A stretch of DNA of 45,814 bases, from contig JASANZ010002104.1 in NCBI GenBank assembly GCA_030849805.1, positions 1 to 45,814 on the forward strand, given 5' to 3'. This document shows positions 17,048 through 26,487 of the stretch, piece by piece. The DNA is from Sergeia podlipaevii. Its lineage: Eukaryota > Euglenozoa > Kinetoplastea > Trypanosomatida > Trypanosomatidae. The stretch's first letter is position 1. The number at the start of each line of letters is the position of its first letter. The position numbers and the translations under genes were made by a program. Under the pieces are notes generated by a model. That model was not told the origin of the DNA and did no database searches. It saw nothing but the letters and a program-made list of their open reading frames with translations.

Positions 17048-19552
17048 TCACGCAGGTGACTGCTGCTGCTGCTCTCGCAGTACGGGGTGTAGCACAGCAA
17101 GAGCACTAGCGACTTCTAGTACTGCAATACGCCACTGCCTTGTCAGGTGTATTTTGGAGCCCAGCAAGGACGGGACTTGCTGGTAGACGGTGAGAGCCAT
17201 GTAATGTGGGGCACCAACTACCTTGCTGTGCCATGTATCTAGCGGACTCCAAAGCAAAAGATGGGCCTCCCTGGCGACCTGGAGGTTTTGTGTTAGAGTT
17301 GCCCTAAAAGCGCTCTCGTCTTCAGCGATGGCAGCCAGTCGACACTGAGCCAGCATAAGAAGTTGTGTGGCAGTAGCATCGCTTGCGTAAGAAAGAACGC
17401 AACTACTTCCAAGACGCTCTGACTGCTCCTGTGGTGCGTGCTCCAGCATGGCAGATAGCAAATTTGCCGTAACACCATCCAACGGTGTGAGGAATTCCTC
17501 AACTCCTAGTGATGTCTGCCCATCTGCACCTCTATTCGTGTGCTCTGACTTCGCATGCCCACAGCATCGAGAGGCAGCCTCCTGCGCTAGATGACGTTGA
17601 TCTGGCCGGAAAGCTGCTAGAAAGCAACACATGAACAGCATCAGCGGCGCACATATTGTCGTTGCATCGTGCGCGCATTCCGCCTTTAATAAGTCACACA
17701 CCGTACTCGCAGCTGCTGGAATGCCATGGGCTGTAGCGACAAGGTGTATCCACTCAACCCACAGGAGCGTCTGCTCATGGGTTGAAAGTGGGGTCGGAAT
17801 GGAAGTAGAGCAAGAAAGCGTCGCAGAGGAAGTGCGCATAAGTGCTAGGCGTGTGGCGGCGACCAGTTCATCCACCAGTGAAGGGGACAGAAGGTCTCGT
17901 TCATAGGCGTGCGTCATGTGAAGTTGTTGTTGTAGTATTTCTGCGCAAGCGCCGTTGGTGTATGGTGTGCATGGCCGACGAAGAGTAAAGGTCATGTCGG
18001 ATATGCACCCCAAGGGCAGATCCGCCATGCCTGTGAGATCTCCACCCTCTCGTGCCACTGCAAGCATTAAAGACAAGTTGTGAGACGCCATAGGCAGCAG
18101 TCCATAGCTTCCACTCCCCTTTTCCAGAACTCTAGATAGCAGTGCGGTAGTCTGCTGGCGGTCTCCCTTAGCGGCGCAGTATACCACAGCACGGGCTATC
18201 ATATAGGCGATATATCGAGGCACTGTTTCTGCATAAAAGACAGCGCCATCGGTGTAACTGCAATGTGTAGAAGCTCCAGCATAAGCGGCAGCGCATACTT
18301 GAGTTGCCAGTATCTCAGCGGCCTCTAAGCATCTTGAAGCACACACTACTACAGGTGTGTCAAGATCGATAAGAGTAAACACACAATGAAGCTGCAGATG
18401 CGGGGAGCTAGGAAATAGTGCGGCCCCTCGTTCGGCAAGCCATAGACGCTGCTCCGACGCTGTCGTAGGAGTGAAAAAGATTACGCAACGCCAGGCGAGT
18501 GCGTCCTGCCGTGCAGTAAAAAAATCAGTGGCTGAGCCTGCTCTCTGCATCCACTCCCACGCTGCCTTCTCCTCTGCATCTCTTAAAAGCAAACGTAGTG
18601 GAGGCACTGACGAGGAGGTCAGCAAGGCAACCGGTGCTGGCCAGCAGCACGCGGCGGTGCGCGAGGGGGAGGACTGTGGTGATTCGGTAGAGAGAAAGCC
18701 GCCATGCCAGCCAAGCGCCACTACATAGTTAAGAGTGTATGCCATGCGTCTGCACAGACTCTCGACAGTGTCAAGGCACTCGGCGTGCTGCGCAAATGTC
18801 AAAAAAAACTCCGATACAGCACAAAGGCGATGGTCTCTAGAGAACAACAGTGCTCCGCGTGCCACTAGCATGCGACAGCACATCTTCATATGCTCACATT
18901 GATCCTTGTGCCAATACGCGCATGCTGGGTTGCCGCAAGTCAACTGTCCATTCGCTGCCATAAGGCACGGCTCATCGAAAAAAAAAGGGAGTCCCACTGT
19001 GTGACTCTCGCTGTTCCACTCAAACAGTGGTGCGCACTGAGCAAGAAATGCCTGAATTGATGCATTGCCAGTCTCATCCTCGCTAACCTCACAAACTAGA
19101 GCCTGTCCAAAAAATGCGATGCACTGTGAGAGTGCGGAGAAAGGCATTTCTATGCTGCGAAAATCGTTACCCAAGTACTCCCTTCGCGCTAGTACCTGAC
19201 CCAGAAGCGACTCCTTCACGCTAGTCAAAGAGTGGGGGATGATGCTCTTCTGAAAGTAAATCTGACTTGTGAGGGTGTCCTGTAAGCGATGAGCTTCGCT
19301 GCACTGCTGCGTACCCACCTCGACCTCCGTGGCAAGCGTTTGAAGGGTGTGCTGAAGCTTCTGAAAACGCTGTTTTTTATCACTGAGGCTCACTTCTATG
19401 CGTTTAGTGTAGTCGGAGACATGCTCACAGTCTTCCTCTAGTTTTTCAATGCGACGCGCTGTCCCAGTGCTGATACGCTCCAGCATTTGCTTACGCAAAT
19501 CTGGGTGCACCCACGTGCTGGGGACTCCCTTGCCTGTAGCGGCAGCTTGCAT
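17048..19552 (-). CDS. Coiled-coil protein with candidate zf-C3H1 finger, ZFC3H1/Red1-like
   Basis: 834 residues from the ATG at 19552; a 12-codon extension begins with TTG and translates the T-rich tract. Residues about 20-100 are a coiled coil (ARRIEKLEEDCEHVSDYTKRI split by eye). A Cys/His motif follows at about 196-215: C-x9-C-x4-C-x3-H (PCLMAANGQLTCGNPACAYW then H). This spacing is close to the short zinc finger of animal ZFC3H1 and fission yeast Red1, which link poly(A) RNA to the nuclear exosome. The long remainder is helical, Ala/Cys/Leu-rich and could be HAT/TPR-type repeats, as in the ZFC3H1 C-terminus. The order coiled coil, finger, helical repeats supports that assignment, but identity outside the finger cannot be judged by eye. 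If right, it would be nuclear and act in RNA surveillance. Confidence 0.5.
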   Translation of the reverse strand: MQAAATGKGVPSTWVHPDLRKQMLERISTGTARRIEKLEEDCEHVSDYTKRIEVSLSDKKQRFQKLQHTLQTLATEVEVGTQQCSEAHRLQDTLTSQIYFQKSIIPHSLTSVKESLLGQVLARREYLGNDFRSIEMPFSALSQCIAFFGQALVCEVSEDETGNASIQAFLAQCAPLFEWNSESHTVGLPFFFDEPCLMAANGQLTCGNPACAYWHKDQCEHMKMCCRMLVARGALLFSRDHRLCAVSEFFLTFAQHAECLDTVESLCRRMAYTLNYVVALGWHGGFLSTESPQSSPSRTAACCWPAPVALLTSSSVPPLRLLLRDAEEKAAWEWMQRAGSATDFFTARQDALAWRCVIFFTPTTASEQRLWLAERGAALFPSSPHLQLHCVFTLIDLDTPVVVCASRCLEAAEILATQVCAAAYAGASTHCSYTDGAVFYAETVPRYIAYMIARAVVYCAAKGDRQQTTALLSRVLEKGSGSYGLLPMASHNLSLMLAVAREGGDLTGMADLPLGCISDMTFTLRRPCTPYTNGACAEILQQQLHMTHAYERDLLSPSLVDELVAATRLALMRTSSATLSCSTSIPTPLSTHEQTLLWVEWIHLVATAHGIPAAASTVCDLLKAECAHDATTICAPLMLFMCCFLAAFRPDQRHLAQEAASRCCGHAKSEHTNRGADGQTSLGVEEFLTPLDGVTANLLSAMLEHAPQEQSERLGSSCVLSYASDATATQLLMLAQCRLAAIAEDESAFRATLTQNLQVAREAHLLLWSPLDTWHSKVVGAPHYMALTVYQQVPSLLGSKIHLTRQWRIAVLEVASALAVLHPVLREQQQQSPA

Positions 19553-19575
19553 AAAAAGAGAAAAAAAAAAAGCGC
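19553..19575 (-). promoter_or_regulatory. Pyrimidine tract abutting the start of the ZFC3H1-like gene
   Basis: On the coding strand a T-rich run ending CTCTTTTT touches the ATG at 19552 with no AG between them. The nearest downstream AG acceptors lie inside the annotated frame (for example ...GCTACAG about 15 bases in), and the nearest upstream one is GATAGCAG. Either the tract lies inside the 5' UTR, or splicing uses the internal AG and translation begins at the next Met (about residue 23). Confidence 0.4.
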
Positions 19576-21102
19576 AAGCTGCTATCAAATTGACTCCGAT
19601 GTATTATGCTGCTCGTGGTGCACGTCAGAAAAGTGTCCACTAGTGCTTTGTGAATAATAAAATCTAAATCTGACGAGTATAGACTACGATACAACACCGC
19701 AGCCAGTACTTGTTGAACACTTTTTTTTCCAAATATAGAGTCGTCTGTCGGCCACTGTAAGTGAGTGAAAGTTAAAGATAAAAATAGTAATAAAAAGTAA
19801 CTTGAAGTGTATAAATTTGGTGCTTTAATAGCTTCGCAGGAAAGCTAGAAGCGTAGTTCGTAACCAATGGTATGAGTGCGTGTAGGGGATTTCAGCATCC
19901 CTCATAAAGTGTGAAACTGTGTTTGAAATGTTAAATCGGAAATATTCGTAATAGAAATACAGTGATGAGCAGACCCCCTGCGCACACGCGTGATTGCGTA
20001 TGTGTGTGCGTGTTTCTTTTGTTTTGCTATTGCTTACTGTTGAAAACAAAGTAGTGTGAAAAATGATGATAAATAATAATAATAAAAATGCTCTCTTTCT
20101 AATTTATGTGTATTCGCTTACTTACTAAAGAAAAAAAAAGTTGGTCTACTAGCTCAATCAAAACACACTAATTCAACTTATCGCCGGAAGAACCCCAACT
20201 TCTGTGAGAATCTCTGCTACTAGCAGACTCCCACGTCAAAGTCGCCATAGACCTGAGCGCAATTAAGGCCTCAGAAGCGTCCAAATCATCCTACCTACAA
20301 TTCCCCTAGATATCACTACTTACTCTATCACAAACACAAACAGCAAGAACATCAACAATACACAAGAAAACGGGAAAAAATCATATATAAAAATGTACTG
20401 TACTAAATGGTTTTTTTTGAAAAAAAAGAAGCGTTTTCAACAACATACATGCGTCACCCCCAATATTCAGAACCGTCACACTTCGCAGCACTATTTGGGT
20501 ATAAAACTACCTTCCCCTCCCACACAAAGGCAACACACCAATGTACCAATAGACTGAAGAGAGAAGGCACAGAAATATCTTCCTCGCCCACACATACAGC
20601 TGATTGCCAACAGGAAGATGCACATAGATACAGAGATGAGTAGGAACAAGAAGAAGAAAAAACACCAAATCGGAAAACTATGTAACGCCGAAAAGAAAAA
20701 CAACGGTAAATAATATGTGTGTGTGCGTGTGTGAGAACAACAATCAATGGACTTTATTCTCATTCGCTTCTTTATGAATATCATTTATGCTTGTACCAAC
20801 ACGTTTCAAAGCGCTCGTCTCTGTCATGCAAGTGGACTCGGTAAAAGTATTCTTTATTCTTCTTCTTTTAAGCTGATCATTCCTGATAAACGTGTATAAG
20901 GAAGCAGAGATAGAAAAAGCCAAGCCGCAATTATTATCGAGGCATACAGGGAAAAAACGATAACGCCAGCTAACATCCTGGAGCGTTGGCCAAATACGTA
21001 TATTTTCTTTGTTAATGCACTTTTTTGTTTGTTCGTTTGTTTTCCACACAGGCGCCTATCATTCTCTATTGCAGCACTGCGCGCACGCATGAGTAGATTC
21101 TG
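19576..21102. other. Long spacer downstream of COX10, no convincing gene
   Basis: About 1.5 kb holding the COX10 3' UTR and the leader of the next gene. Several 70-100-codon frames on both strands (for example 20407-20643 plus, 20744-21049 minus) lack domains and overlap each other. GT-rich (about 20716-20732) and CA/GT-rich (about 19990-20012) patches are present. Nothing definite is identified. Confidence 0.6.
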
Positions 21103-22269
21103 TTATGCGGTATTCGCTGAGGCACACACAGTATCCTCCGCCTCTTCTGTTTCGCCGCTCAGATATGCAATAGCGCTATTGACCCTATGGACTGGCTGTA
21201 CATAGCTGAGCATGATGGCCGCGAGCATGATAGACAAGTAAACATAAGAAAAGACAAAACAACCACGGCAGTGTTGCTGGGGTGATTGATGAAACAGAAG
21301 TGACTTGTATATCATCACAGCATTGGCAGCTGCAGCTACAGGATAGTACCACACACCCTCCACAGGCATCTCCACTATAGACGGACCAGCAAGCGTAAGT
21401 ACAGCCATGAATACGGAGAGCAGCACCGCATAAAAGGAGGCGCGCCAGGGATGAGAATATGCGAGCATCTTGTACCCAGCTGCTTCATAATCGCGGCGGC
21501 AATGAAAAGCCAGGCCGTGGAAGTGCGGGATCTGCCATATGAACAATAGTGTTGCGAGCAGCACCACGGGGCCTCCAATGACAGGCGATGCAACAAGTCC
21601 ACCCATCAGAGGCGGCACACCACCAACGATAGACCCAAACCATGTATTCAACGGCGAAATGCGCTTCAGTGGGGTGTACATCCCGACGTACAAGAACCAG
21701 TTCACACAGCCAAGCGCTGCAGCGGCGGGGCTCACACAGTACAGCATGCCTGTGCCAATAGCAAGCTCCGTGGCGGATAACATGATGGCACCCTGCGGTG
21801 TGATCTGCTTCATGGGAAGTGGGCGGCGGCAGGTGCGCTTCATCATAGCGTCATACGGCACTTCTATGATTTGGTTGGCTGTATTCGCGGAGCAGGATTG
21901 CAGCATGGTGCCTGCTGTGACAATAGTTGCGAAGAGTGGGTTCGTGCCTCCTGCAATGACATATCCAGCGAGTGCAGTAGCCGCCACATACGCTGATAGC
22001 TGTGACTTGCCCATCTTAGACGCTATGTTCATCAGAGATGGCTGCTTCATCACCACATCATTGACGTCAAACTCTAGGGGACAATGAGCAGGCGGTGTAG
22101 TACCAACTACAGGACAGTGCTCCATACCGGCCATGCCCATGTCCGTCGCAGTTTGTGTAGGAGTTGCGCTACCATAGCCATACGGGCAGGCAGTCACGAT
22201 TGGAGTAATGAAGCGGTGAGCTACACGGCAGCGAAGCTGCACTCCGCGAAAGAGGTTGCCTCGCATCAT
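21103..22269 (-). CDS. COX10: Protoheme IX farnesyltransferase (heme O synthase)
   Basis: 388 residues; two adjacent ATGs (22269 and 22266). The UbiA-type prenyltransferase attaches farnesyl to heme b in the mitochondrial inner membrane, the first step to heme A for cytochrome c oxidase. Family landmarks: the substrate/Mg motif NQIIEVPYDAMMKRTCRRPLP read in two halves at about residues 132-152 (Asn-x3-(E)-x3-Asp spacing as in human COX10), YTPLKRISPLNTWFGSIVG, then IWQIPHFHGLAFHCRRDYEAAGY (also split by eye). Seven to nine membrane spans follow. The N-terminus (VQLRCRVAHRFITPIV) is a good presequence. Unusually, the soluble N-terminal segment has three Cys-Pro pairs (Cys28, Cys52, Cys63), two in the form His-Cys-Pro. 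Its presence implies a cytochrome aa3-type respiratory chain. Start and frame look sound. Confidence 0.95.
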   Translation of the reverse strand: MMRGNLFRGVQLRCRVAHRFITPIVTACPYGYGSATPTQTATDMGMAGMEHCPVVGTTPPAHCPLEFDVNDVVMKQPSLMNIASKMGKSQLSAYVAATALAGYVIAGGTNPLFATIVTAGTMLQSCSANTANQIIEVPYDAMMKRTCRRPLPMKQITPQGAIMLSATELAIGTGMLYCVSPAAAALGCVNWFLYVGMYTPLKRISPLNTWFGSIVGGVPPLMGGLVASPVIGGPVVLLATLLFIWQIPHFHGLAFHCRRDYEAAGYKMLAYSHPWRASFYAVLLSVFMAVLTLAGPSIVEMPVEGVWYYPVAAAANAVMIYKSLLFHQSPQQHCRGCFVFSYVYLSIMLAAIMLSYVQPVHRVNSAIAYLSGETEEAEDTVCASANTA

Positions 22270-22295
22270 TTTGCGACAAACAGAACTCCCACCTC

Positions 22296-22299
<4 letters not shown>

Positions 22300-22330
<31 letters not shown>
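22300..22330. repeat. (AT)15 microsatellite in COX10 leader
   Basis: Fifteen perfect AT units only about 30 bases upstream of the COX10 ATG. They would fall in or just before the 5' UTR, close to the trans-splice signals. Confidence 0.95.
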
Positions 22331-22332
<2 letters not shown>

Positions 22333-23336
22333 CTTGCTACTTTGTTAGTGTGTACTCAAGCGGCTCTCCAATCACGCACAAAACCCTAGCAGGTGGCAAT
22401 AATTAATTCTAGTGCTAAATATAGGTGCCTTCGTCTCTCAAGCGCGTAGCTGTGTGTGTGTGTGTTTGTGCTTATGTGTAACGGTAAATACGTAAATATG
22501 TTAGGTAATGCTAATATCAGGAACACCTTAGGAATAGGCGGTGTTTGCTGAATATGCGTGAGTCGCCTCCGTGCAAGTGTACGTAATGCAAAAGGAGATC
22601 AACGTACTAAATGCAGAAACTCAATATGACGCTAACAACAAAATAAAATTTAAAAAAGTGAGATGCACTTGAAACGTTAGTGGCAAGAGCGAGCATTCGG
22701 GGAAAGAAAAAGTCAAAGAAAAAGAGCATAATGTTTACAAAAAAAAAAGGGCATGAGACAACACAGGCACACCTCCCTGGCAAACGTAAAGCGTAGTAAC
22801 AACACCTGGAAAGGTGTATTTCACGTACACAGACACTTTGTATTCTGCGACCAAGTGCAAATAGCTCACCAGAGCACATTTAAACAAGAAAAAAAGTGAA
22901 GTTTTGAGTACCTTAAAGGTATTCGGAAATACACCCTTCTCTTTCTCTTCACTCCCACATTACTCCTCAATGGCATATAAATCTCAAAACAAAGAACAAA
23001 TAGTGTGACTCACAAAGACAACAAAAGTCATCTTGCCTATCCAAAAAGATAAAAATATATATATAATGGCTCATCAATTTATCTATGCAGTGCATACAAT
23101 ATCTTTCAGTATGCTTTATCGCACACAAACATATATATGCGTGCCTTTTTGGGGGGGAATGAGGTGAAAGGGACTACAAAGAGAAAGATATGTGAGACAC
23201 ATTTGGCATGAGGTGGCCACCAACACGAACACACAACACACTTTTGTGTATTTAACGATAAACAAAAAAAGTACGCATCAACAGAAACAAATAAACAACA
23301 ACCAAAAAAAAAACTTCCTTCAAGCACTGCTAACAA

Positions 23337-23378
23337 AAATAATAATAATAATAATAATATATATATATATATATATAA
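23337..23378. repeat. (AAT)n-(AT)n compound microsatellite
   Basis: About seven AAT units followed by about ten AT units, located about 100 bases after the V-ATPase subunit a stop codon, inside its likely 3' UTR. Confidence 0.95.
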
Positions 23379-23474
23379 TCTGCGTTTCCGTGCTCATGTG
23401 CGCTGCCACATGTAGCAAAGTGGCGCGCATATGCCTACAGTAAAAAAAAAAAGAGGAGAGTGATAGTACGGCGA

Positions 23475-25823
23475 TTAACACCGTATGCGTGATAGCGCCT
23501 CGGTAAGATCAAATGGTTCAAAGGCACGTCCATCAGCGGCATAGAACTTGTTGTTAAACTCCACCCAGTGCAGACGCAGTGCGTGCAGAAAAGCAGAGAG
23601 CGACTCCATACCCAGCAACACGCCCAACGTAGCGCACATCCATACAGAAAACCCAATGAACACAAATATACCTGATCCGCCGTCAAGGCCCAGAGTGAGC
23701 AAGAATGCAAAGCTCCAAAACACCTCCGAGAGCTGCGAGTGTGCCAAGGAAAGTGCCCACAGTCGCAGATAAGACGCCGTATTTGACACGCAGCCTAGCA
23801 CGTACTCAATAGTGTGAATGACCTGATGAATGACAATCTCACTAATCTCAAAGTCATCTTCCTCGTCGTCTTCATCCTCCAACGCAGCACCGCCGTGTGC
23901 CTCCAGTCGCTGCGCCTTCTCCTTCATCTTCTCGTCGTGCTCCTTCTTCTCCATGTAAGGGATAACGCACAGCATGCACGGTACGCATGCCACGCTGATA
24001 AGCAGCAGCACCACCTGCAGAGCAGCTTGTCCAGAAAAAAGCGGGAGGTTCACGTCACCTGGGGCAAGAAAAAAGTTGGTCATTGTCTCCAAGAGGCTTG
24101 GGGCGTCGTTGGTGTTCTCCCATGTTATGAGCCACTTGATGATGATCAAAAGGCACATATACCCAAACGTGCAGGAGAGGAACACAAGTTCGGGGATAAA
24201 CTGAAACCACAGCTTGATGCGATTATTGAAGTACAGATGGTTGGAGAGAGACATGAAGACACCGGCCATCATCTGAGTTACACCGACAATAACAGAGCAC
24301 TTCATCTTGATAGAGTTGTAAAACTCAAGTTTGTTCTCCGTCTCAGCCCAGGCAGAGTCCACTCCAAAGATGACAGGGTCGGCGGGCTTCACACTGGGAC
24401 GCCCAGTGGGCGAAGAAGGGTATACAACTCCGTCGGGTCCCTCTGGTGGCAGCAGAGGCCAACGGTACCCAGAAGCAAATATCTCCACTGAAAACCCAAA
24501 CATATCGTTGTATAGGATCCCCATGTAGATTGCGAAAAAGCCCATGAGCAAAAGAAGGTAGCGTCCCCCAAAAATCATGGAGAAGATCTCGTTGAGAGGC
24601 TTGCCTTCAAAACTCTTCTCCTTGAACACGAGAAACGCAGCAAAAAGGGTGAGAATCAAGCCGTGGCCAATATCACCGTACATAATGCCGAACAAGTACG
24701 GAAACGTGATAATGGTAAAAACGCCCGGGTTAGCCTCCTTGTAGCGGGCCATACCGTAGCTATCCACGATGCCCTGGAAGGAACTCGTGATCTTGTTGGT
24801 CTTGAAATATGTTGGCGGCGTATCCTTAGTCTTGACCTCCTCGATAATAGTTCCCACCTGCGCACCGGTCATGTACTCTGCCTCTGCAATGGCTGCGCGG
24901 ATGTCTTCGTACGCTCTTACCGGCGCCCATCCCTGTGCAACCGCCGTTGACCCGGAAAACTTGAGCATATTCATGGTTGCAAATACAGCCTTTTCCGTTA
25001 CCACGGCGCGGTGCCACTCATAGCAGGAGGTGGCCATACTTAGAAGTACCTGTCTCTGTCGAATCGTAGACTGCTGGAGAGTCTGCGTGACCGTCTCCAC
25101 CTGCTGCTGCAGAGCGTCGCGCATGTCAGCTAGCTGCACATCGCTCTCCGCGTACGGGTAAAGCGTACCTCCGTTGGCCTCGCAGATCTTACTCAGCTTT
25201 TCGCAAAGTCGAGAGGCGGAGAAGTAGATCACAAAGACGCTCTTGTACACAGGCTGATTGTCGTGAATGCTGTAGAACGGTGTGTCGATCTCATCCGTGC
25301 GCAGAATGGAGTTGCCGCGGGTTGCACGGTACACAACCCGCTCAAAGACAGCCAGCCTCTCTTTAGGAACCACGCCAGTGAGCATCAGTAATCCATCACC
25401 GCTGGCACCCCCAAATTCACGATTGAGAATCTCCAAGTGCTCCTTGGAGCGGTTGCGCTCCTCAATCAACGCCTGGTACTGCTCGTTGAGTTGCATCACC
25501 TCCCTATACAAGTCGTCAATCTTCTGCTCAAGCGAGAGCATCGTCTCACCCTCAGCTGCTCCGTCCGATATCGTTGCCACCCCGGCGCGATCAATCTCGT
25601 CTTGCAAGAAGCGCAGTTTGCGCTCCATATCGTCGCATCTGCGTACCTCTTGAACGAAGTCTCGCTGAAAGGCGCTCACGTCCTTATTTAAGTCGTGAAA
25701 CTGGAATTGACCAATTTCGCCTAGTTTCAGAACGGCGTCATGCGCTACCTCGCGCTGCATGTGGAGCGACAGCACCATCATGTCCTCCGACCTCCACAAC
25801 CCACTGCACGCTTCAATGGGCAT
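23475..25823 (-). CDS. ATP6V0A: V-type proton ATPase subunit a
   Basis: 782 residues from an ATG at 25823 (MPIEACSGLWRSEDMMVLSL). The N-terminal cytosolic half has the conserved opening (SLHMQREVAHDAVLKLGEIG) and the long coiled coil of the stator arm. The C-terminal half is the eight-span membrane domain that forms the two proton half-channels: YGDIGHGLILTLF, GILYNDMFGFSVEIF, then SNTASYLRLWALSLAHSQLS, in which Arg687 matches the essential channel arginine (yeast Vph1 Arg735). The acidic cytosolic loop EDEDDEEDDFEISE lies just before it. The subunit couples ATP hydrolysis in V1 to proton flow through V0, acidifying acidocalcisomes, endosomes or the contractile vacuole; which isoform it is cannot be told. 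Length and motifs are standard. Confidence 0.97.
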   Translation of the reverse strand: MPIEACSGLWRSEDMMVLSLHMQREVAHDAVLKLGEIGQFQFHDLNKDVSAFQRDFVQEVRRCDDMERKLRFLQDEIDRAGVATISDGAAEGETMLSLEQKIDDLYREVMQLNEQYQALIEERNRSKEHLEILNREFGGASGDGLLMLTGVVPKERLAVFERVVYRATRGNSILRTDEIDTPFYSIHDNQPVYKSVFVIYFSASRLCEKLSKICEANGGTLYPYAESDVQLADMRDALQQQVETVTQTLQQSTIRQRQVLLSMATSCYEWHRAVVTEKAVFATMNMLKFSGSTAVAQGWAPVRAYEDIRAAIAEAEYMTGAQVGTIIEEVKTKDTPPTYFKTNKITSSFQGIVDSYGMARYKEANPGVFTIITFPYLFGIMYGDIGHGLILTLFAAFLVFKEKSFEGKPLNEIFSMIFGGRYLLLLMGFFAIYMGILYNDMFGFSVEIFASGYRWPLLPPEGPDGVVYPSSPTGRPSVKPADPVIFGVDSAWAETENKLEFYNSIKMKCSVIVGVTQMMAGVFMSLSNHLYFNNRIKLWFQFIPELVFLSCTFGYMCLLIIIKWLITWENTNDAPSLLETMTNFFLAPGDVNLPLFSGQAALQVVLLLISVACVPCMLCVIPYMEKKEHDEKMKEKAQRLEAHGGAALEDEDDEEDDFEISEIVIHQVIHTIEYVLGCVSNTASYLRLWALSLAHSQLSEVFWSFAFLLTLGLDGGSGIFVFIGFSVWMCATLGVLLGMESLSAFLHALRLHWVEFNNKFYAADGRAFEPFDLTEALSRIRC

Positions 25824-26487
25824 CCTATATGATTTCCCTCAGCACCTTCCAATTGATATGTACTTCTTCTCTTTTCCCCTCTATCTTCTTCTGCGTATAT
25901 ATGTGTGTATCCACGTGTAAGAATAAAAATAATAGTCAATTTCGCTACAAACGTGTGATGCTCTCTCTCCACACAGTAAAGAGATAAAGGGAAAGATAAT
26001 AACGATAAAAATAAAAACTGGCTCCTAAATACGAGCTCTCTATATAGAAATGTATAACTAGTGAAAAGGGCGGGGCACTGCTATCTTCTAAGAGCACATC
26101 CGCATTCCAAAACAAGTATATCAAATGAAATGAGAGAAAGGAAGGTGAAAGAATTGAGTGCATTTTCTCTGCTTTTATAAAGCAGTTTTTGTGTGGCAAA
26201 AAAAAAAATGTTATTGAATCTCCACGAATATAAAGTGGCCCGTACATACTGAAAGTAGAACAAAAAGTTTCTGTGTGAAAGAGGAGAAAAAAAATATATC
26301 TGTGCATCTAAACGGCTAGACAGCACACTTTGCCTACCAACGTGAAACAACGTGCGCATATGTTGCCTAAATGGCAGAGCACCAAATATGGGATGTCTGT
26401 ATTGTTTAAAAAAAAAGAAAAAAAAATGAGTCTAGATAAAGGCGTACTCAGAAAGTGGCCGACCACATCCCCATTGCGGAGTGACAA
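25824..26487. other. Intergenic spacer
   Basis: About 660 bases. Nearest the V-ATPase ATG the coding strand is purine-rich (25890-25850); the candidate acceptor is CGCAG near 25894, after an AT/T-rich stretch. Frames of 92-120 codons here overlap each other and translate T-rich sequence, so they were not accepted. Confidence 0.5.

Larger units (their letters stand above)
22270..23474. other. Spacer between V-ATPase subunit a and COX10, microsatellite-rich
   Basis: About 1.2 kb with an AT microsatellite in the COX10 leader, a GT-rich patch (22449-22470), a G-run at 23150-23157 and a compound AAT/AT repeat in the V-ATPase 3' UTR. The 90-codon frame at 22607-22879 (minus) is not gene-like. Confidence 0.6.

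Noticed and set aside
20407..21049. Several 78-101-codon frames on both strands after COX10
   Set aside because: Mutually overlapping, AT-driven composition, no motif.
21539..22087. 182-codon plus-strand frame
   Set aside because: Antisense to COX10, which shows definite prenyltransferase motifs.
23814..24491. 225-codon plus-strand frame
   Set aside because: Antisense to the V-ATPase subunit a gene, whose translation has clear family motifs along the same interval.
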